Assembly (NCBI GenBank): GCA_964389475.1
Contig: CAYMFD010000028.1
Coordinates: 1-34,462, forward strand
DNA: 34,462 nucleotides
Source of the DNA: CAYMFD01 sp964389475
GTDB taxonomy: Bacteria > Bacteroidota > Bacteroidia > Chitinophagales > Saprospiraceae
Direction of reading: 5' to 3'
Of this stretch, positions 7,882 to 16,768 are shown piece by piece (the first letter of the stretch is position 1; each line of letters begins with the position of its first letter). The position numbers and the translations under genes are program-made. The notes beneath the pieces are model-generated. The model was not told the DNA's origin. It was given only the letters and a program-made list of their open reading frames with translations, and did no database searches.

Positions 7882-7889
7882 CAAACTTA
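7882..7889 (-). promoter_or_regulatory. Bacteroidota -7 element for the small hypothetical gene
   Basis: The minus strand reads TAAGTTTG, an exact match to TAnnTTTG, about 47 bp before the start at 7835. No clear -33 TTG was found at the expected distance. Confidence 0.5.
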
Positions 7890-8104
7890 TTCTATTATTC
7901 GAATTATAGAGACGGCATTATCATCTTTTTTACATGTCGATTATTGACTATCAGTCATTTGTCATCTAATCTGGATAAGCAAGACTAAAGTAGCTACCAC
8001 GTAGAGGTCTTCTATCGACGTAAGACGTACGCTGTAATGGTAAGGTGATCAAATATCAAGCTTACATATTCATCGTAAAAAAGTCAATATGTACTGCCTC
8101 ATCT

Positions 8105-8112
8105 TATATTTG
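8105..8112 (+). promoter_or_regulatory. Bacteroidota -7 element for carB
   Basis: TATATTTG matches TAnnTTTG exactly and lies 28 bp upstream of the ATG at 8141. It falls inside the open-frame extension that begins at 8045, which argues that translation starts at 8141. No obvious -33 element. Confidence 0.5.
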
Positions 8113-8140
8113 CCCGAACTTTGACCAGACCACTTCTACT

Positions 8141-10957
8141 ATGCCTTTAGATAAGTCCATCCAATCTGTGTTGATCATCGGTAGTGGGCCGATTATAATA
8201 GGTCAGGCATGTGAATTTGACTACTCGGGTAGCCAGGCGGCTCGGTCGCTTACAGAAGAAGGTATCGAAGTGAGCCTGATCAATAGCAATCCCGCTACCA
8301 TCATGACAGACCCAGTGATGGCGGACCATATCTACTTGCAGCCGCTCACCACAGACTCTATCATCGCCATCCTCGAGGAGCGGAAGATCGATGCCGTACT
8401 ACCCACTATGGGGGGTCAGACGGCCCTCAACCTGGCGATCGAGGCCGATAAGATGGGTATCTGGGAAGAGTATGGTGTCAAAATGATAGGCGTAGACATC
8501 GCGGCCATCGACCTAGCAGAAGACCGAGAGGCCTTTAAGCAGCACGTATTGTCACTAGGACAGCATGTAGCGCCAGCCTTTACGGCCAATAGCTTCCTAG
8601 AAGGTAAGGAAGCCGCACAGAAGATCGGCTTTCCGCTCGTGATCCGCCCGTCCTATACACTGGGTGGTACTGGTGGTGGCTTTGTCATGAAGGAAGAAGA
8701 ATTCGACGATGCCTTACGTAGAGGACTGGATGCATCACCCACGCATGAGGTCATGATCGACAAGGCGGTACTAGGCTGGAAGGAGTACGAGCTAGAGCTA
8801 CTACGCGACAAGAACAACAACGTCACCATCATCTGTACAGTCGAGAATCTCGATCCCATGGGTATACATACGGGCGACAGCATTACCGTTGCCCCAGCCA
8901 TGACACTGTCCGATACGACCTTTCAGCAGATGCGAGACAATGCTATCGAGCTCATGCGATCCATGGGCAACTTCGCAGGTGGGTGTAACGTACAGTTTGC
9001 CGTAGATCCGGAGACGGAGGCGATCATCTGCATAGAGATCAATCCTCGGGTATCTCGATCCTCTGCACTGGCTAGTAAAGCGACTGGCTACCCGATCGCC
9101 AAGATCGCTACCAAGCTGGCGATCGGCTACACGCTAGATGAGCTCAGCAATCAGATCACTAAGACGACATCGGCTTTCTTTGAGCCTACGCTAGACTACG
9201 TGATCGTCAAGATGCCTAGGTGGAATTTCGAGAAATTCTACGGCTCCGACCACCGCCTAGGCCTACAGATGAAGAGTGTAGGTGAGGTGATGGCCATCGG
9301 TCGTAACTTCCTTGAGGCTATGCAGAAGGCCTGCCAATCACAAGAGAATAACCGTAGCGGCCTCGGTGCCGATAAGAAGGAGTGGATCAGGACGGATGAC
9401 ATCCTCAAGCGCCTAGAGCAGGCCAGCGATGACCGTATATATCGCCTAAAGGATGCCTTGCGTCTAGGCGTCCCAGCCAAGACGATCCACAAGCTCACCA
9501 AGATCGACCCATGGTACATCAACCAGATCAAGCGCCTCGTCAAGTATGAGGACCAGGTACTACGCTTTAATGTGCCAGACGATATCCCGACGGACTTCTT
9601 CAGAGAGCTAAAGGAGGTAGGCTACTCCGATGCGCAGATCGCCTGGCTGATGCGGATCGAAGAAGCTGCCGTCACCAAGGCTCGTAAGGAGCGAGGCATC
9701 ACCCGGACTTACAAGATGGTGGATACCTGCGCTGCGGAGTTTGAGGCCAAGACGCCATACTACTATTCGACATTCGACAGTGAGAACGAGTCGATACCGA
9801 GCGATAAGAAAAAGATCATCGTGCTCGGCTCCGGCCCTAATCGTATAGGTCAAGGCATCGAGTTCGACTATTGCTGCGTGCATGGTATCATGGCCATCAA
9901 GGAGGCAGGCTACGAGGCTATCATGATCAACTGTAATCCTGAGACGGTATCAACAGACTTTGACATAGCGGACAAGCTATACTTCGAGCCGATATTCTGG
10001 GAACATATCGAGGAGATCATCGACCTAGAGCAGCCTGAGGGTGTGATCGTACAGCTCGGCGGTCAGACCGCCCTCAAGCTTGCGGAGAACCTCACGGCCA
10101 AAGGTGTCAAAATTATAGGTAGCGACTTCGATGCGATGGACCTCGCCGAGGACAGAGGCCGGTTCTCTAATATGCTCAAGGACCTCGAGATCCCCTACCC
10201 TCGCTTCGGTACCGCCGTAGATGCCGATGAGGCCATCGAGGTAGCACATGAGGTGTCCTATCCCGTACTCGTACGACCGTCCTACGTACTAGGTGGTCAG
10301 CGTATGCGTATCGTTATCAATGATGATGAGCTAGAGCGACACGTCCTGAGCATCTTTAAGCATATGCCAGACAACAAGGTACTGATCGACCAATTCCTAG
10401 AGCGAGCTCAGGAGGCGGAGGTTGACGCGATATGCGACGGTGACGACGTGCTGATCATGGGTATCATGGAGCATATCGAGCCAGCGGGTGTACACTCTGG
10501 CGACAGCAGTGCCGTACTCCCTCCCTACAGCCTCAGCGACAAGGTGATCGCCGATATGATGGAGTACACCAAGCGCCTAGCGCATGCCCTCAACATCCGA
10601 GGACTGATCAATATCCAGTTCGCCATCAAGGATGATAATGTGTATGTGATCGAGGCCAATCCGCGAGCATCGAGGACCACGCCATTTATCGCCAAAGCTT
10701 ACCAGGTGCCCTTCCTCAAGATCGCTACCCACGTTATGATGGGGACTAAGAAAATCAAAGACTTTGAGGTCAACAAGCAACTCGAAGGCTATGCGATCAA
10801 GGTACCCGTGTTCTCCTTTGACAAGTTCCCTAACGTAGACAAGCAGCTGGGGCCAGAGATGAAGAGTACAGGCGAGATGATCCGATTTGTGAAAGACACC
10901 AAAGATCCTTTTTTCCGTAAGCTGGATAGTGAGCGGAGTATGTATCTGAGTAGGTAG
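8141..10957 (+). CDS. carB: Carbamoyl-phosphate synthase large subunit, form without MGS-like domain
   Basis: CarB makes carbamoyl phosphate from ammonia (channelled from CarA), bicarbonate and two ATP, for pyrimidine and arginine synthesis. The protein has 938 residues. Both ATP-grasp halves are visible: the first opens VLIIGSGPIIIGQACEFDYS with GGTGGGFVM and EINPRVSRSSALASKATGYP; the second opens IIVLGSGPNRIGQGIEFDYC with RPSYVLGGQRM and EANPRASRTTPFIAKAY. The oligomerisation domain separates them. The protein ends just after the second carbamoyl-phosphate domain (RSMYLSR), about 130 residues short of the E. coli enzyme, so the C-terminal domain that binds UMP and ornithine is missing. Bacteroidota often have CarB of this length. 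The start at 8141 is chosen over 8045 by family alignment and a promoter in between. carA is not in the window. Confidence 0.97.
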   Translation: MPLDKSIQSVLIIGSGPIIIGQACEFDYSGSQAARSLTEEGIEVSLINSNPATIMTDPVMADHIYLQPLTTDSIIAILEERKIDAVLPTMGGQTALNLAIEADKMGIWEEYGVKMIGVDIAAIDLAEDREAFKQHVLSLGQHVAPAFTANSFLEGKEAAQKIGFPLVIRPSYTLGGTGGGFVMKEEEFDDALRRGLDASPTHEVMIDKAVLGWKEYELELLRDKNNNVTIICTVENLDPMGIHTGDSITVAPAMTLSDTTFQQMRDNAIELMRSMGNFAGGCNVQFAVDPETEAIICIEINPRVSRSSALASKATGYPIAKIATKLAIGYTLDELSNQITKTTSAFFEPTLDYVIVKMPRWNFEKFYGSDHRLGLQMKSVGEVMAIGRNFLEAMQKACQSQENNRSGLGADKKEWIRTDDILKRLEQASDDRIYRLKDALRLGVPAKTIHKLTKIDPWYINQIKRLVKYEDQVLRFNVPDDIPTDFFRELKEVGYSDAQIAWLMRIEEAAVTKARKERGITRTYKMVDTCAAEFEAKTPYYYSTFDSENESIPSDKKKIIVLGSGPNRIGQGIEFDYCCVHGIMAIKEAGYEAIMINCNPETVSTDFDIADKLYFEPIFWEHIEEIIDLEQPEGVIVQLGGQTALKLAENLTAKGVKIIGSDFDAMDLAEDRGRFSNMLKDLEIPYPRFGTAVDADEAIEVAHEVSYPVLVRPSYVLGGQRMRIVINDDELERHVLSIFKHMPDNKVLIDQFLERAQEAEVDAICDGDDVLIMGIMEHIEPAGVHSGDSSAVLPPYSLSDKVIADMMEYTKRLAHALNIRGLINIQFAIKDDNVYVIEANPRASRTTPFIAKAYQVPFLKIATHVMMGTKKIKDFEVNKQLEGYAIKVPVFSFDKFPNVDKQLGPEMKSTGEMIRFVKDTKDPFFRKLDSERSMYLSR

Positions 10958-11106
10958 GACAGAGCGGGAAAGTTGAAAGTCGAAAGCGGAAAGTGTTCTA
11001 GCGCAGGTTTTATTGAGTCTCGCAAAGGCACAGAGATCGCTAAGTGTGGCATAGAGCGGGTGGGATGGAACCTTGTGGGACGTGTTCGCTTAATTGACAA
11101 TTGACG

Positions 11107-11141
11107 AAAAAAGAGACCGCCTTTCACAAGACAGCCTCTTT
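11107..11141 (-). terminator. Intrinsic terminator of the DEAD-box helicase gene
   Basis: On the minus strand, AAAGAGGCTGTCTT pairs with AAGGCGGTCTCTTT over 14 positions (three G-T wobbles) around a GTGA loop, followed by a run of T. It sits 25 bp after the helicase stop. The wobbles become A-C mismatches on the plus strand, so it favours the minus-strand transcript, although carB also ends on this side. Confidence 0.85.
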
Positions 11142-11166
11142 ACTTTTACTTATCGATCGTACCCAA

Positions 11167-12741
11167 TCACTCCAGTGGGAACATATACTTGTCCTTTAAG
11201 CTCTTAGGCAGGAGCTCCGTACGACTGTCGTTTTTACTCTTACGCTGCGTAGGTATACTTTCACGCTTGCGAGAGTTGTTGTTACGGCGCTTCTTGTTGT
11301 TCTTGCGCTTTTGGCCACCGCCTTCACTATTATTTTCAGCCTTGTTCTTATCCTGAGACTTTGGCTTTTGAGCACCACCGCCATCAGCTGCTCTGAGGTT
11401 TTCTTCTCGACGCTTCTTGTCTGCTGGTGAGCGGTCTTTACTGCGCTTACTGTTGTTATTTCGGCCACCACCACCATTGCGGTTACCTCTCTGTCCACCG
11501 CCCTCTTGGCGCTTCTTCTTACGATTGGCGAAGAACTCTTGCTTCTTACGCTGCTTCTCCTTCTCGAACTCCTTCTTCTCGGCTGCGGTCATCGGCGTGT
11601 CCGTCTGCTCGAATGGGTGGTCTGACTTGACTTCGATCTTGAGACCGATTAGCTTTTCGATGTCGCGGATGTATGCATTCTCTTCTGGCTCGCAGATAGA
11701 GATCGCTGTACCCTCCTCACCGGCACGACCTGATCGACCTATACGGTGTACGTAGGTCTCGGCTACATTGGGTATGTCAAAGTTGATGACGTACTTGAGC
11801 TTATCAATATCGATACCACGAGCTGCTATATCCGTCGCTACGAGCACCTGCAGTGTCCCCTCTTTAAATTGCTTGAGGACCTTCTGTCGGAAGTTCTGTG
11901 GCTTATCACCGTGTATCGGCGCTGCTTTGATATCCGCCTTCTTAAGGTCTCTCGCTATACGGTCGGCACCGTGCTTGGTACGGCTAAAGACGAGCACCTG
12001 ATCCATCGACCAGTCCTCGATGATATGCTTGAGCAGTGATCTCTTGAGCGGCTTATTGGTATAGTATAGGTACTGCTCGATGGTCTCGGCAGTAGTAGAT
12101 GGTGGTGCTACCTCGACACGTACTTCATTGGTAAGTATCTCCTTAGCCAGCTTGACGATATTGTTAGGCATCGTCGCTGAGAAGAATAGAGACTGTCGCT
12201 CCTTAGGTATGAGGCGAATGATCTTCTTGACGTCATTGACAAAACCCATATCGAGCATTCGATCCGCCTCGTCTAGAACGAAGAACTCGATGTCGCTGAT
12301 CTTGAGTAATCCCTGATCGATAAGGTCTAGCAGTCTACCTGGCGTAGCTGTCAAGATATCGACACCCCTACGTAGACGGTCTACTTGCTTACCCTGCTTC
12401 ACACCACCGAATATGACGGTGTGCTTTAGGTTAGTGTATTTACCGTAAGAGGCCACGTTTTCATCAATCTGAATCGCTAACTCTCTAGTCGGTGTCACGA
12501 TAAGTGCCCTAGGACTAGGCGTCCGCTGGTCTACCGTGCTCTCTACCTGCAGTACTCGCTGTACGATCGGCAGGGCAAATGCGGCGGTCTTACCCGTACC
12601 CGTCTGTGCACATGCTAGTACATCTCTGCCTTTAAGAATCGGTGGAATCGCTTTCTCCTGTACTGGAGTAGGCTCTACATAGCCTTTCTCTCGCAGCGCC
12701 TTTAGAATAGGCTCCGCAATGTTTAAATCTGTAAATTTCAT
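11167..12741 (-). CDS. DEAD-box ATP-dependent RNA helicase, RhlE-like
   Basis: This 524-residue RNA helicase unwinds structured RNA, with likely roles in ribosome assembly, RNA decay or cold adaptation. All core motifs are seen: Q motif (TPVQEKAIP, about 25-33), motif I AQTGTGKT (45-52), Ia PTREL, Ib TPGR, II DEAD (157-160), III SAT (188-190) and VI HRIGRSGRAG. From about residue 390 the tail is low-complexity and basic, with Arg/Lys/Asn/Gly-rich stretches typical of RNA-binding extensions in RhlE-type helicases. The family start MKFTDLNIAEP is at 12741; the frame is open to 12843 but those residues are not helicase-like. A -7 element at 12873-12880 implies a leader of about 125 nt. It ends with UGA and has its own terminator. 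Confidence 0.94.
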   Translation of the reverse strand: MKFTDLNIAEPILKALREKGYVEPTPVQEKAIPPILKGRDVLACAQTGTGKTAAFALPIVQRVLQVESTVDQRTPSPRALIVTPTRELAIQIDENVASYGKYTNLKHTVIFGGVKQGKQVDRLRRGVDILTATPGRLLDLIDQGLLKISDIEFFVLDEADRMLDMGFVNDVKKIIRLIPKERQSLFFSATMPNNIVKLAKEILTNEVRVEVAPPSTTAETIEQYLYYTNKPLKRSLLKHIIEDWSMDQVLVFSRTKHGADRIARDLKKADIKAAPIHGDKPQNFRQKVLKQFKEGTLQVLVATDIAARGIDIDKLKYVINFDIPNVAETYVHRIGRSGRAGEEGTAISICEPEENAYIRDIEKLIGLKIEVKSDHPFEQTDTPMTAAEKKEFEKEKQRKKQEFFANRKKKRQEGGGQRGNRNGGGGRNNNSKRSKDRSPADKKRREENLRAADGGGAQKPKSQDKNKAENNSEGGGQKRKNNKKRRNNNSRKRESIPTQRKSKNDSRTELLPKSLKDKYMFPLE

Positions 12742-12872
12742 TATGTATTTAAATTGGAATGTGTGGGGCAGCATCGGGGCTTGATCGGTGCCTCTGGCTG
12801 AGGCTTTAGTGTGCAACACTGGTCGCATCTTAATTATGCTCAACTACCGTTTGCTACCCTTTGTATTTGACA

Positions 12873-12880
12873 CAAACATA
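12873..12880 (-). promoter_or_regulatory. Bacteroidota -7 element for the DEAD-box helicase gene
   Basis: The minus strand reads TATGTTTG, an exact TAnnTTTG match, about 130 bp upstream of the helicase start at 12741. A clear -33 TTG was not found. Confidence 0.45.
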
Positions 12881-12965
12881 GACAAATAAAGTCAGAGGAT
12901 GAAAATTATCACATTATCAATTAAATAAACATTACGAAATATTATATGTGAATATTCTAAAGACT

Positions 12966-13598
12966 TTAAAACTTGACACCTACACTACCTAGGAGTCTGC
13001 CTGGCTGGTCATCAAAGGCAAAATCTCGACCTCCGATATTGACATGATCACCAAATCTAGACAGGGAGCCCTCGTAACCTAAGTCGAGCCGCACCCGCCA
13101 TATATCTAGCCCCACACCTACTCTAAACCCAAAGGTCGAGCTATCAAAGTTTTGCCGGTAGCCATCGATACTCACTAGGTCACTAGTACTATCTAGGTGA
13201 AAACTGGCGACTGGACCACCATAGAACCTAAATATCGATTTCTTGACACCTACCACAAATGGGATGTCTATATCGCGATACGACTCGGCACGTAAAGTCT
13301 CTAGGACACCATCCTCGCTGACCTCTCTCACCTTGTAGGTTACCGAGCTGGAGTTAAACAGTAATGCTGGCTCGATATAAAACCCTGCGATAGATAGTCG
13401 GGTGTATAGCCCGAAGTGAAAGCCATAGTCTGCATCCGTCGGTGATATGGATACTAGACCTTGCTCTGTCAGTAAGGTAATCACTAGGTTGTCAGCTAGG
13501 TCCATGCTGCTCACACCAGCCCGCACGCCTACCTCTAGCTGTGCCGTACCGACGAAGGTGCAGCCAATACAGAGGAGGGATAAAATAATCGTTTTCAT
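12966..13598 (-). CDS. Outer-membrane beta-barrel protein (PorT/OmpA-like barrel family)
   Basis: The protein has 210 residues. It begins with a classic signal peptide (MKTIILSLLCIGCTFVGTAQ) and then alternating strands with Gly and aromatic residues: LEVGVRAGVSSMDLAD, YGFHFGLYTRLSIAGFYIEP, FRFYGGPVASFHLD, FGFRVGVGLDIWRVRLDLGY, ending LLGSVGVKF with a terminal aromatic residue as in outer-membrane barrels. It is likely a small 8-stranded barrel of the kind annotated as PorT-family or outer membrane beta-barrel in Bacteroidota. The function is unknown. It is transcribed divergently from engB and sits upstream of the helicase gene without obvious coupling. Confidence 0.82.
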   Translation of the reverse strand: MKTIILSLLCIGCTFVGTAQLEVGVRAGVSSMDLADNLVITLLTEQGLVSISPTDADYGFHFGLYTRLSIAGFYIEPALLFNSSSVTYKVREVSEDGVLETLRAESYRDIDIPFVVGVKKSIFRFYGGPVASFHLDSTSDLVSIDGYRQNFDSSTFGFRVGVGLDIWRVRLDLGYEGSLSRFGDHVNIGGRDFAFDDQPGRLLGSVGVKF

Positions 13599-13717
13599 AG
13601 GGTACTGTCTTTTGTAATGAGGCGGGACTGACTTACTACTACTTTATTATATCGATATTCGTAGTCCGTTTAGCTTAACTGTCGACCACTTTAACATAAT
13701 ATACTAGCTAGCAACGT

Positions 13718-14353
13718 ATGAGCGATCATAGTAATATAACAAATAAGGTGCCTAGAATAACCTTCTTTACCGATGTAGACTTCATAGGTAGCTACAGTAG
13801 GGAGTCTCAATGCCCCAATAGTACGCTGCCAGAGTTTGCCTTTATCGGTCGCAGTAATGTGGGCAAGTCGTCACTGATCAATATGCTCACCGGTCGTAAG
13901 GAGATCGCTAGGGTGAGTAAGGAGCCTGGTAAGACACAGCTCATCAACTTCTTTGAGGTAGAGCACCAGTGGCACCTCGTAGATCTACCAGGGTATGGCT
14001 ATGCCAAGATCAGTAAGAAGAAACGCGAGGAGTGGGAAAAGATGATCGAGCGATACCTCGTCACCCGCCAGCAGCTATGCACGGCATTCGTGCTGCTCGA
14101 CATACGACATGCCCTCCAGAAGATCGACCTAGAGTTTATCAACTGGCTAGGCGAGCGACAAGTACCCTGGAATATTATCTACACCAAGGCGGACAAACTC
14201 AAAAAGCGCGAGATCGAGCAAAACGTACAACGCATAGAGTCCGAGCTACTCAAGTACTGGGATGGTCTACCTCAGGCATTCGTCAGTAGCAGCACGACTA
14301 AGATGGGTCGAGAAGAGATCATCGAGTTTATTCATACATTGAATAATAAATAG
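13718..14353 (+). CDS. engB: Ribosome-biogenesis GTPase YihA/YsxC
   Basis: This 211-residue GTPase is needed for assembly of the 50S ribosomal subunit. Its GTP-binding motifs are complete: G1 GRSNVGKS (44-51), a TQLINFF G2 region after PGKT (about 70-79), G3 DLPGYG (89-94), G4 TKAD (156-159) and G5 SSST (about 190-193). The DLPGYGYAKISKKKREEW sequence is characteristic of the EngB family. The N-terminal 35 residues are slightly longer than usual. It heads a same-strand cluster: the acyltransferase starts 32 bp downstream and the exonuclease 12 bp after that. It is divergent from the outer-membrane protein gene. Confidence 0.96.
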   Translation: MSDHSNITNKVPRITFFTDVDFIGSYSRESQCPNSTLPEFAFIGRSNVGKSSLINMLTGRKEIARVSKEPGKTQLINFFEVEHQWHLVDLPGYGYAKISKKKREEWEKMIERYLVTRQQLCTAFVLLDIRHALQKIDLEFINWLGERQVPWNIIYTKADKLKKREIEQNVQRIESELLKYWDGLPQAFVSSSTTKMGREEIIEFIHTLNNK

Positions 14354-14385
14354 GCACCTTTACACCCTAGTGTGCTAGCAAACCC

Positions 14386-16086
14386 GTGTCGAAACCATAC
14401 CCACATATAATACCAGACCTCAACGCCTGGCCCATCAATGTCTTCGGTAAGAACCGTAAGCTATACATCAGCGAGCTCAATGAGCTGGTGCTATCGAGGC
14501 TACTGGACAAGCATAAAGATGATCTACAATCTCTACTAGAGAAGAGCCTCTACCTAGAGCGACAGCGGGTCAAGACGAGCCCGTGGAAGGTCGACCCCGT
14601 AGACGATAAATCCTACTGGACCAGCCTCACGTCAGAGCTGAAGGAGGCCACCAAGCGCAACGATGCTCAGGATCTACAGCTAGCCATACTCAAGCGAATC
14701 ATCAACCGCTACAGTACCGAGATCGTGGGTAACTTTAATCCCAAGACCTTTAAGTTCGCTCGCAAGTTCCTCACCTTCGTCTTTAAGGCCATACACAATC
14801 GCTTTATCAGCAAAGGCACGCTGCGATTGTGGGGTAATCGCGAGATACTCGTTAATCGCCTTAACGCCAACGGTTACGTAGAAGAAACCCGAAAGCTATT
14901 CGAAAAAGGTACTGTCGTCGTGGTACCTACCCACTTTAGCAATCTAGATAGCATCATGATCGGCTACATCATGGATAGTGTGGCGGGCTTACCGGCCTTC
15001 TCCTTCGGGGCGGGTCTCAACCTCTACGACACCGAGCTAGCGGGCTACTTTATGAATCGACTGGGTGCCTATCGAGTCGATCGCAGAAAGAAAAATCCCA
15101 TCTACCTAGAATGCCTTAAGGCGATGACGACGCATAGCCTGCTGAGAGGTGTCAACAATATATTTTTTCCGGGTGGCACTAGGTCTAGGAGTGGTGCCAT
15201 AGAGCAGCGGCTCAAACTAGGACTCCTCGGCTCCGCCGTAGAGGCACAGCGAGCAGCGCTGGAGTCTGGCACAGACCAACGCATCTATGTCGTGCCATTG
15301 GTGCTCAGCTACAACTTCGTACTGGAGGGAGAGAGCCTTATAGAGCAGCATCTGCGGAGAGAGGGCAAGGAGCGGTATAGCCGCAGTCGTGGTAAGACGT
15401 CTATGTGGCGACAGGTCTCAAGCTTTACCAGCAAACTACTGCGTAAGCGGGGTGATGTCACGATGACCTTTGGCGAGCCCATGGATGTCTTTGGCAATAT
15501 GGTAGATGCGGATGGCGTGAGCCGTGACAAGCATAACAACATCATCGACCATCGAGACTACTTCACGCTAGACGGCCAGTTTCAGGGCAATAGTCAGCGA
15601 GAAAGCGTCTACACCAGGATACTAGGTGAGCGGATACTCAAGAGCTATATGCGTAACAATACGGTCACGCCTAGCCATCTTGTCGCCTACCTAGGCTGGT
15701 GCTGCTTACGTGAGTACTACATCACGGATGATGTATTTGCATTATTAAAAATGCCACACGAGGAGTTCTATATAGAGCTATCCTACTTTAGGAATGTCAC
15801 CGAACAGGCACTAACAGTACTACGCGAGTGGGATAAGCAGGATAAGATCAGACTAGACGACCGCCTATCCCTCGATGTCGATGACCTCATAAAAGAGGGG
15901 ATATATCAGCTGGGCCTCTACCATCCCAAGCGGCCACTCAAACGAGACAAGAAAGGTGACATCGTCAGTCAGAACTTCAAATTGTTGTACTTTTACCACA
16001 ACAGATCAGCGGGATATTTTTTGGACCGCGAAATCGAATGGCCCAGCATCAACAGATCGTCGTCTGCAGAGCCCATTAATATCTAA
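14386..16086 (+). CDS. PlsB-like glycerol-3-phosphate / lysophospholipid acyltransferase
   Basis: The protein has 566 residues and starts with GTG 32 bp after engB. It belongs to the LPLAT superfamily, which moves an acyl chain from acyl-ACP or acyl-CoA onto glycerol phosphate. The four blocks are present: HxxxxD as THFSNLD (His183, Asp188), LGAYRVDRR (about 226-234), the phosphate-binding FFPGGTRSRSG (260-270) and VVPLVLSYN. A roughly 150-residue helical N-terminal region and a C-terminal domain after the catalytic core make it resemble PlsB-type enzymes more than short PlsC. No clear transmembrane helix is visible, so it is probably a peripheral membrane protein. Whether it uses glycerol-3-phosphate or another acceptor is not shown by sequence alone. 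Confidence 0.87.
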   Translation: MSKPYPHIIPDLNAWPINVFGKNRKLYISELNELVLSRLLDKHKDDLQSLLEKSLYLERQRVKTSPWKVDPVDDKSYWTSLTSELKEATKRNDAQDLQLAILKRIINRYSTEIVGNFNPKTFKFARKFLTFVFKAIHNRFISKGTLRLWGNREILVNRLNANGYVEETRKLFEKGTVVVVPTHFSNLDSIMIGYIMDSVAGLPAFSFGAGLNLYDTELAGYFMNRLGAYRVDRRKKNPIYLECLKAMTTHSLLRGVNNIFFPGGTRSRSGAIEQRLKLGLLGSAVEAQRAALESGTDQRIYVVPLVLSYNFVLEGESLIEQHLRREGKERYSRSRGKTSMWRQVSSFTSKLLRKRGDVTMTFGEPMDVFGNMVDADGVSRDKHNNIIDHRDYFTLDGQFQGNSQRESVYTRILGERILKSYMRNNTVTPSHLVAYLGWCCLREYYITDDVFALLKMPHEEFYIELSYFRNVTEQALTVLREWDKQDKIRLDDRLSLDVDDLIKEGIYQLGLYHPKRPLKRDKKGDIVSQNFKLLYFYHNRSAGYFLDREIEWPSINRSSSAEPINI

Positions 16087-16098
16087 ATTAAGTACATC

Positions 16099-16650
16099 TT
16101 GAATTATATACTGTATGACCTAGAGGCCACGTGCTGGCTAGGAAGGCCGCCTAAAGGCATTCAAGAGATCATCGAGATAGGGGCAGTCAAGGTAAATGAG
16201 TACGGCGAAATACTAGGTGAGTTTAATAAGTTCGTCAGGCCGACCGTCAACACGAGACTATCCGGCTTCTGTACCAAGTTGACGACCATCACACAGGCCG
16301 ACGTAGATAAGGCAGACACCTTCCCTAGAGTAGTAGAATCCTTTAAAGACTGGGTAGGCGTATACGATGAGGACTTCGTATTGTGTGCTTGGGGTGACTT
16401 TGACATCAGGATGCTCCGCATGGACTGCGAGCTGCACAAACTAGATACAGACTGGCTACACAGTTTTAGCAATATCAAAAAGCAATACCAGACCCTCAAG
16501 CGTCTAGACAAAGGCACGGGCCTCAAAAAAACCACTAAGCACGAAGGTTTCGAGTTTACGGGCAAGCATCATAGAGCCATCGCTGACGCTGAAAATCTAG
16601 CCAAAATCTTTATCAAGTATATAGATGAGTGGGTATTCATCAACTACTAG
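16099..16650 (+). CDS. DEDDh 3'-5' exonuclease (ERI-1/KapD-like)
   Basis: The protein has 183 residues, apparently from a TTG start 12 bp after the acyltransferase stop (the codons read M-N-Y-I-L-Y-D-L-E-A-T-C-W). It is an RNase-T-fold exonuclease. The catalytic acids are visible: Asp7 and Glu9 in YDLEATCW, Asp100/Asp102 in CAWGDFDIRML, and the final HHRAIADAENL block (His158, Asp163) of the DEDDh type. The EATCW sequence is typical of the ERI-1/3'hExo/KapD branch, which trims structured RNA ends. It lacks a SAP domain. Its place in the engB cluster fits an RNA-processing role, but that is inference. Confidence 0.88.
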   Translation: MNYILYDLEATCWLGRPPKGIQEIIEIGAVKVNEYGEILGEFNKFVRPTVNTRLSGFCTKLTTITQADVDKADTFPRVVESFKDWVGVYDEDFVLCAWGDFDIRMLRMDCELHKLDTDWLHSFSNIKKQYQTLKRLDKGTGLKKTTKHEGFEFTGKHHRAIADAENLAKIFIKYIDEWVFINY

Positions 16651-16768
16651 TCGTAAAATAGTGTTAATCCGTCGATCAACGTGCCCAAGACGCAACTCTG
16701 ACACGTGTAAAAGCTTTGGAACTTTGATCCTCTATTAATAATTATCGTAAACAGATTAATCGCAAATA

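Noticed and set aside
5811..11169. Genome-wide reassignment of UGA to an amino acid
   Set aside because: UGA ends the GNAT gene (5811-5813, followed by UAA) and the helicase gene (11167-11169) at the expected protein ends, so it works as a stop.
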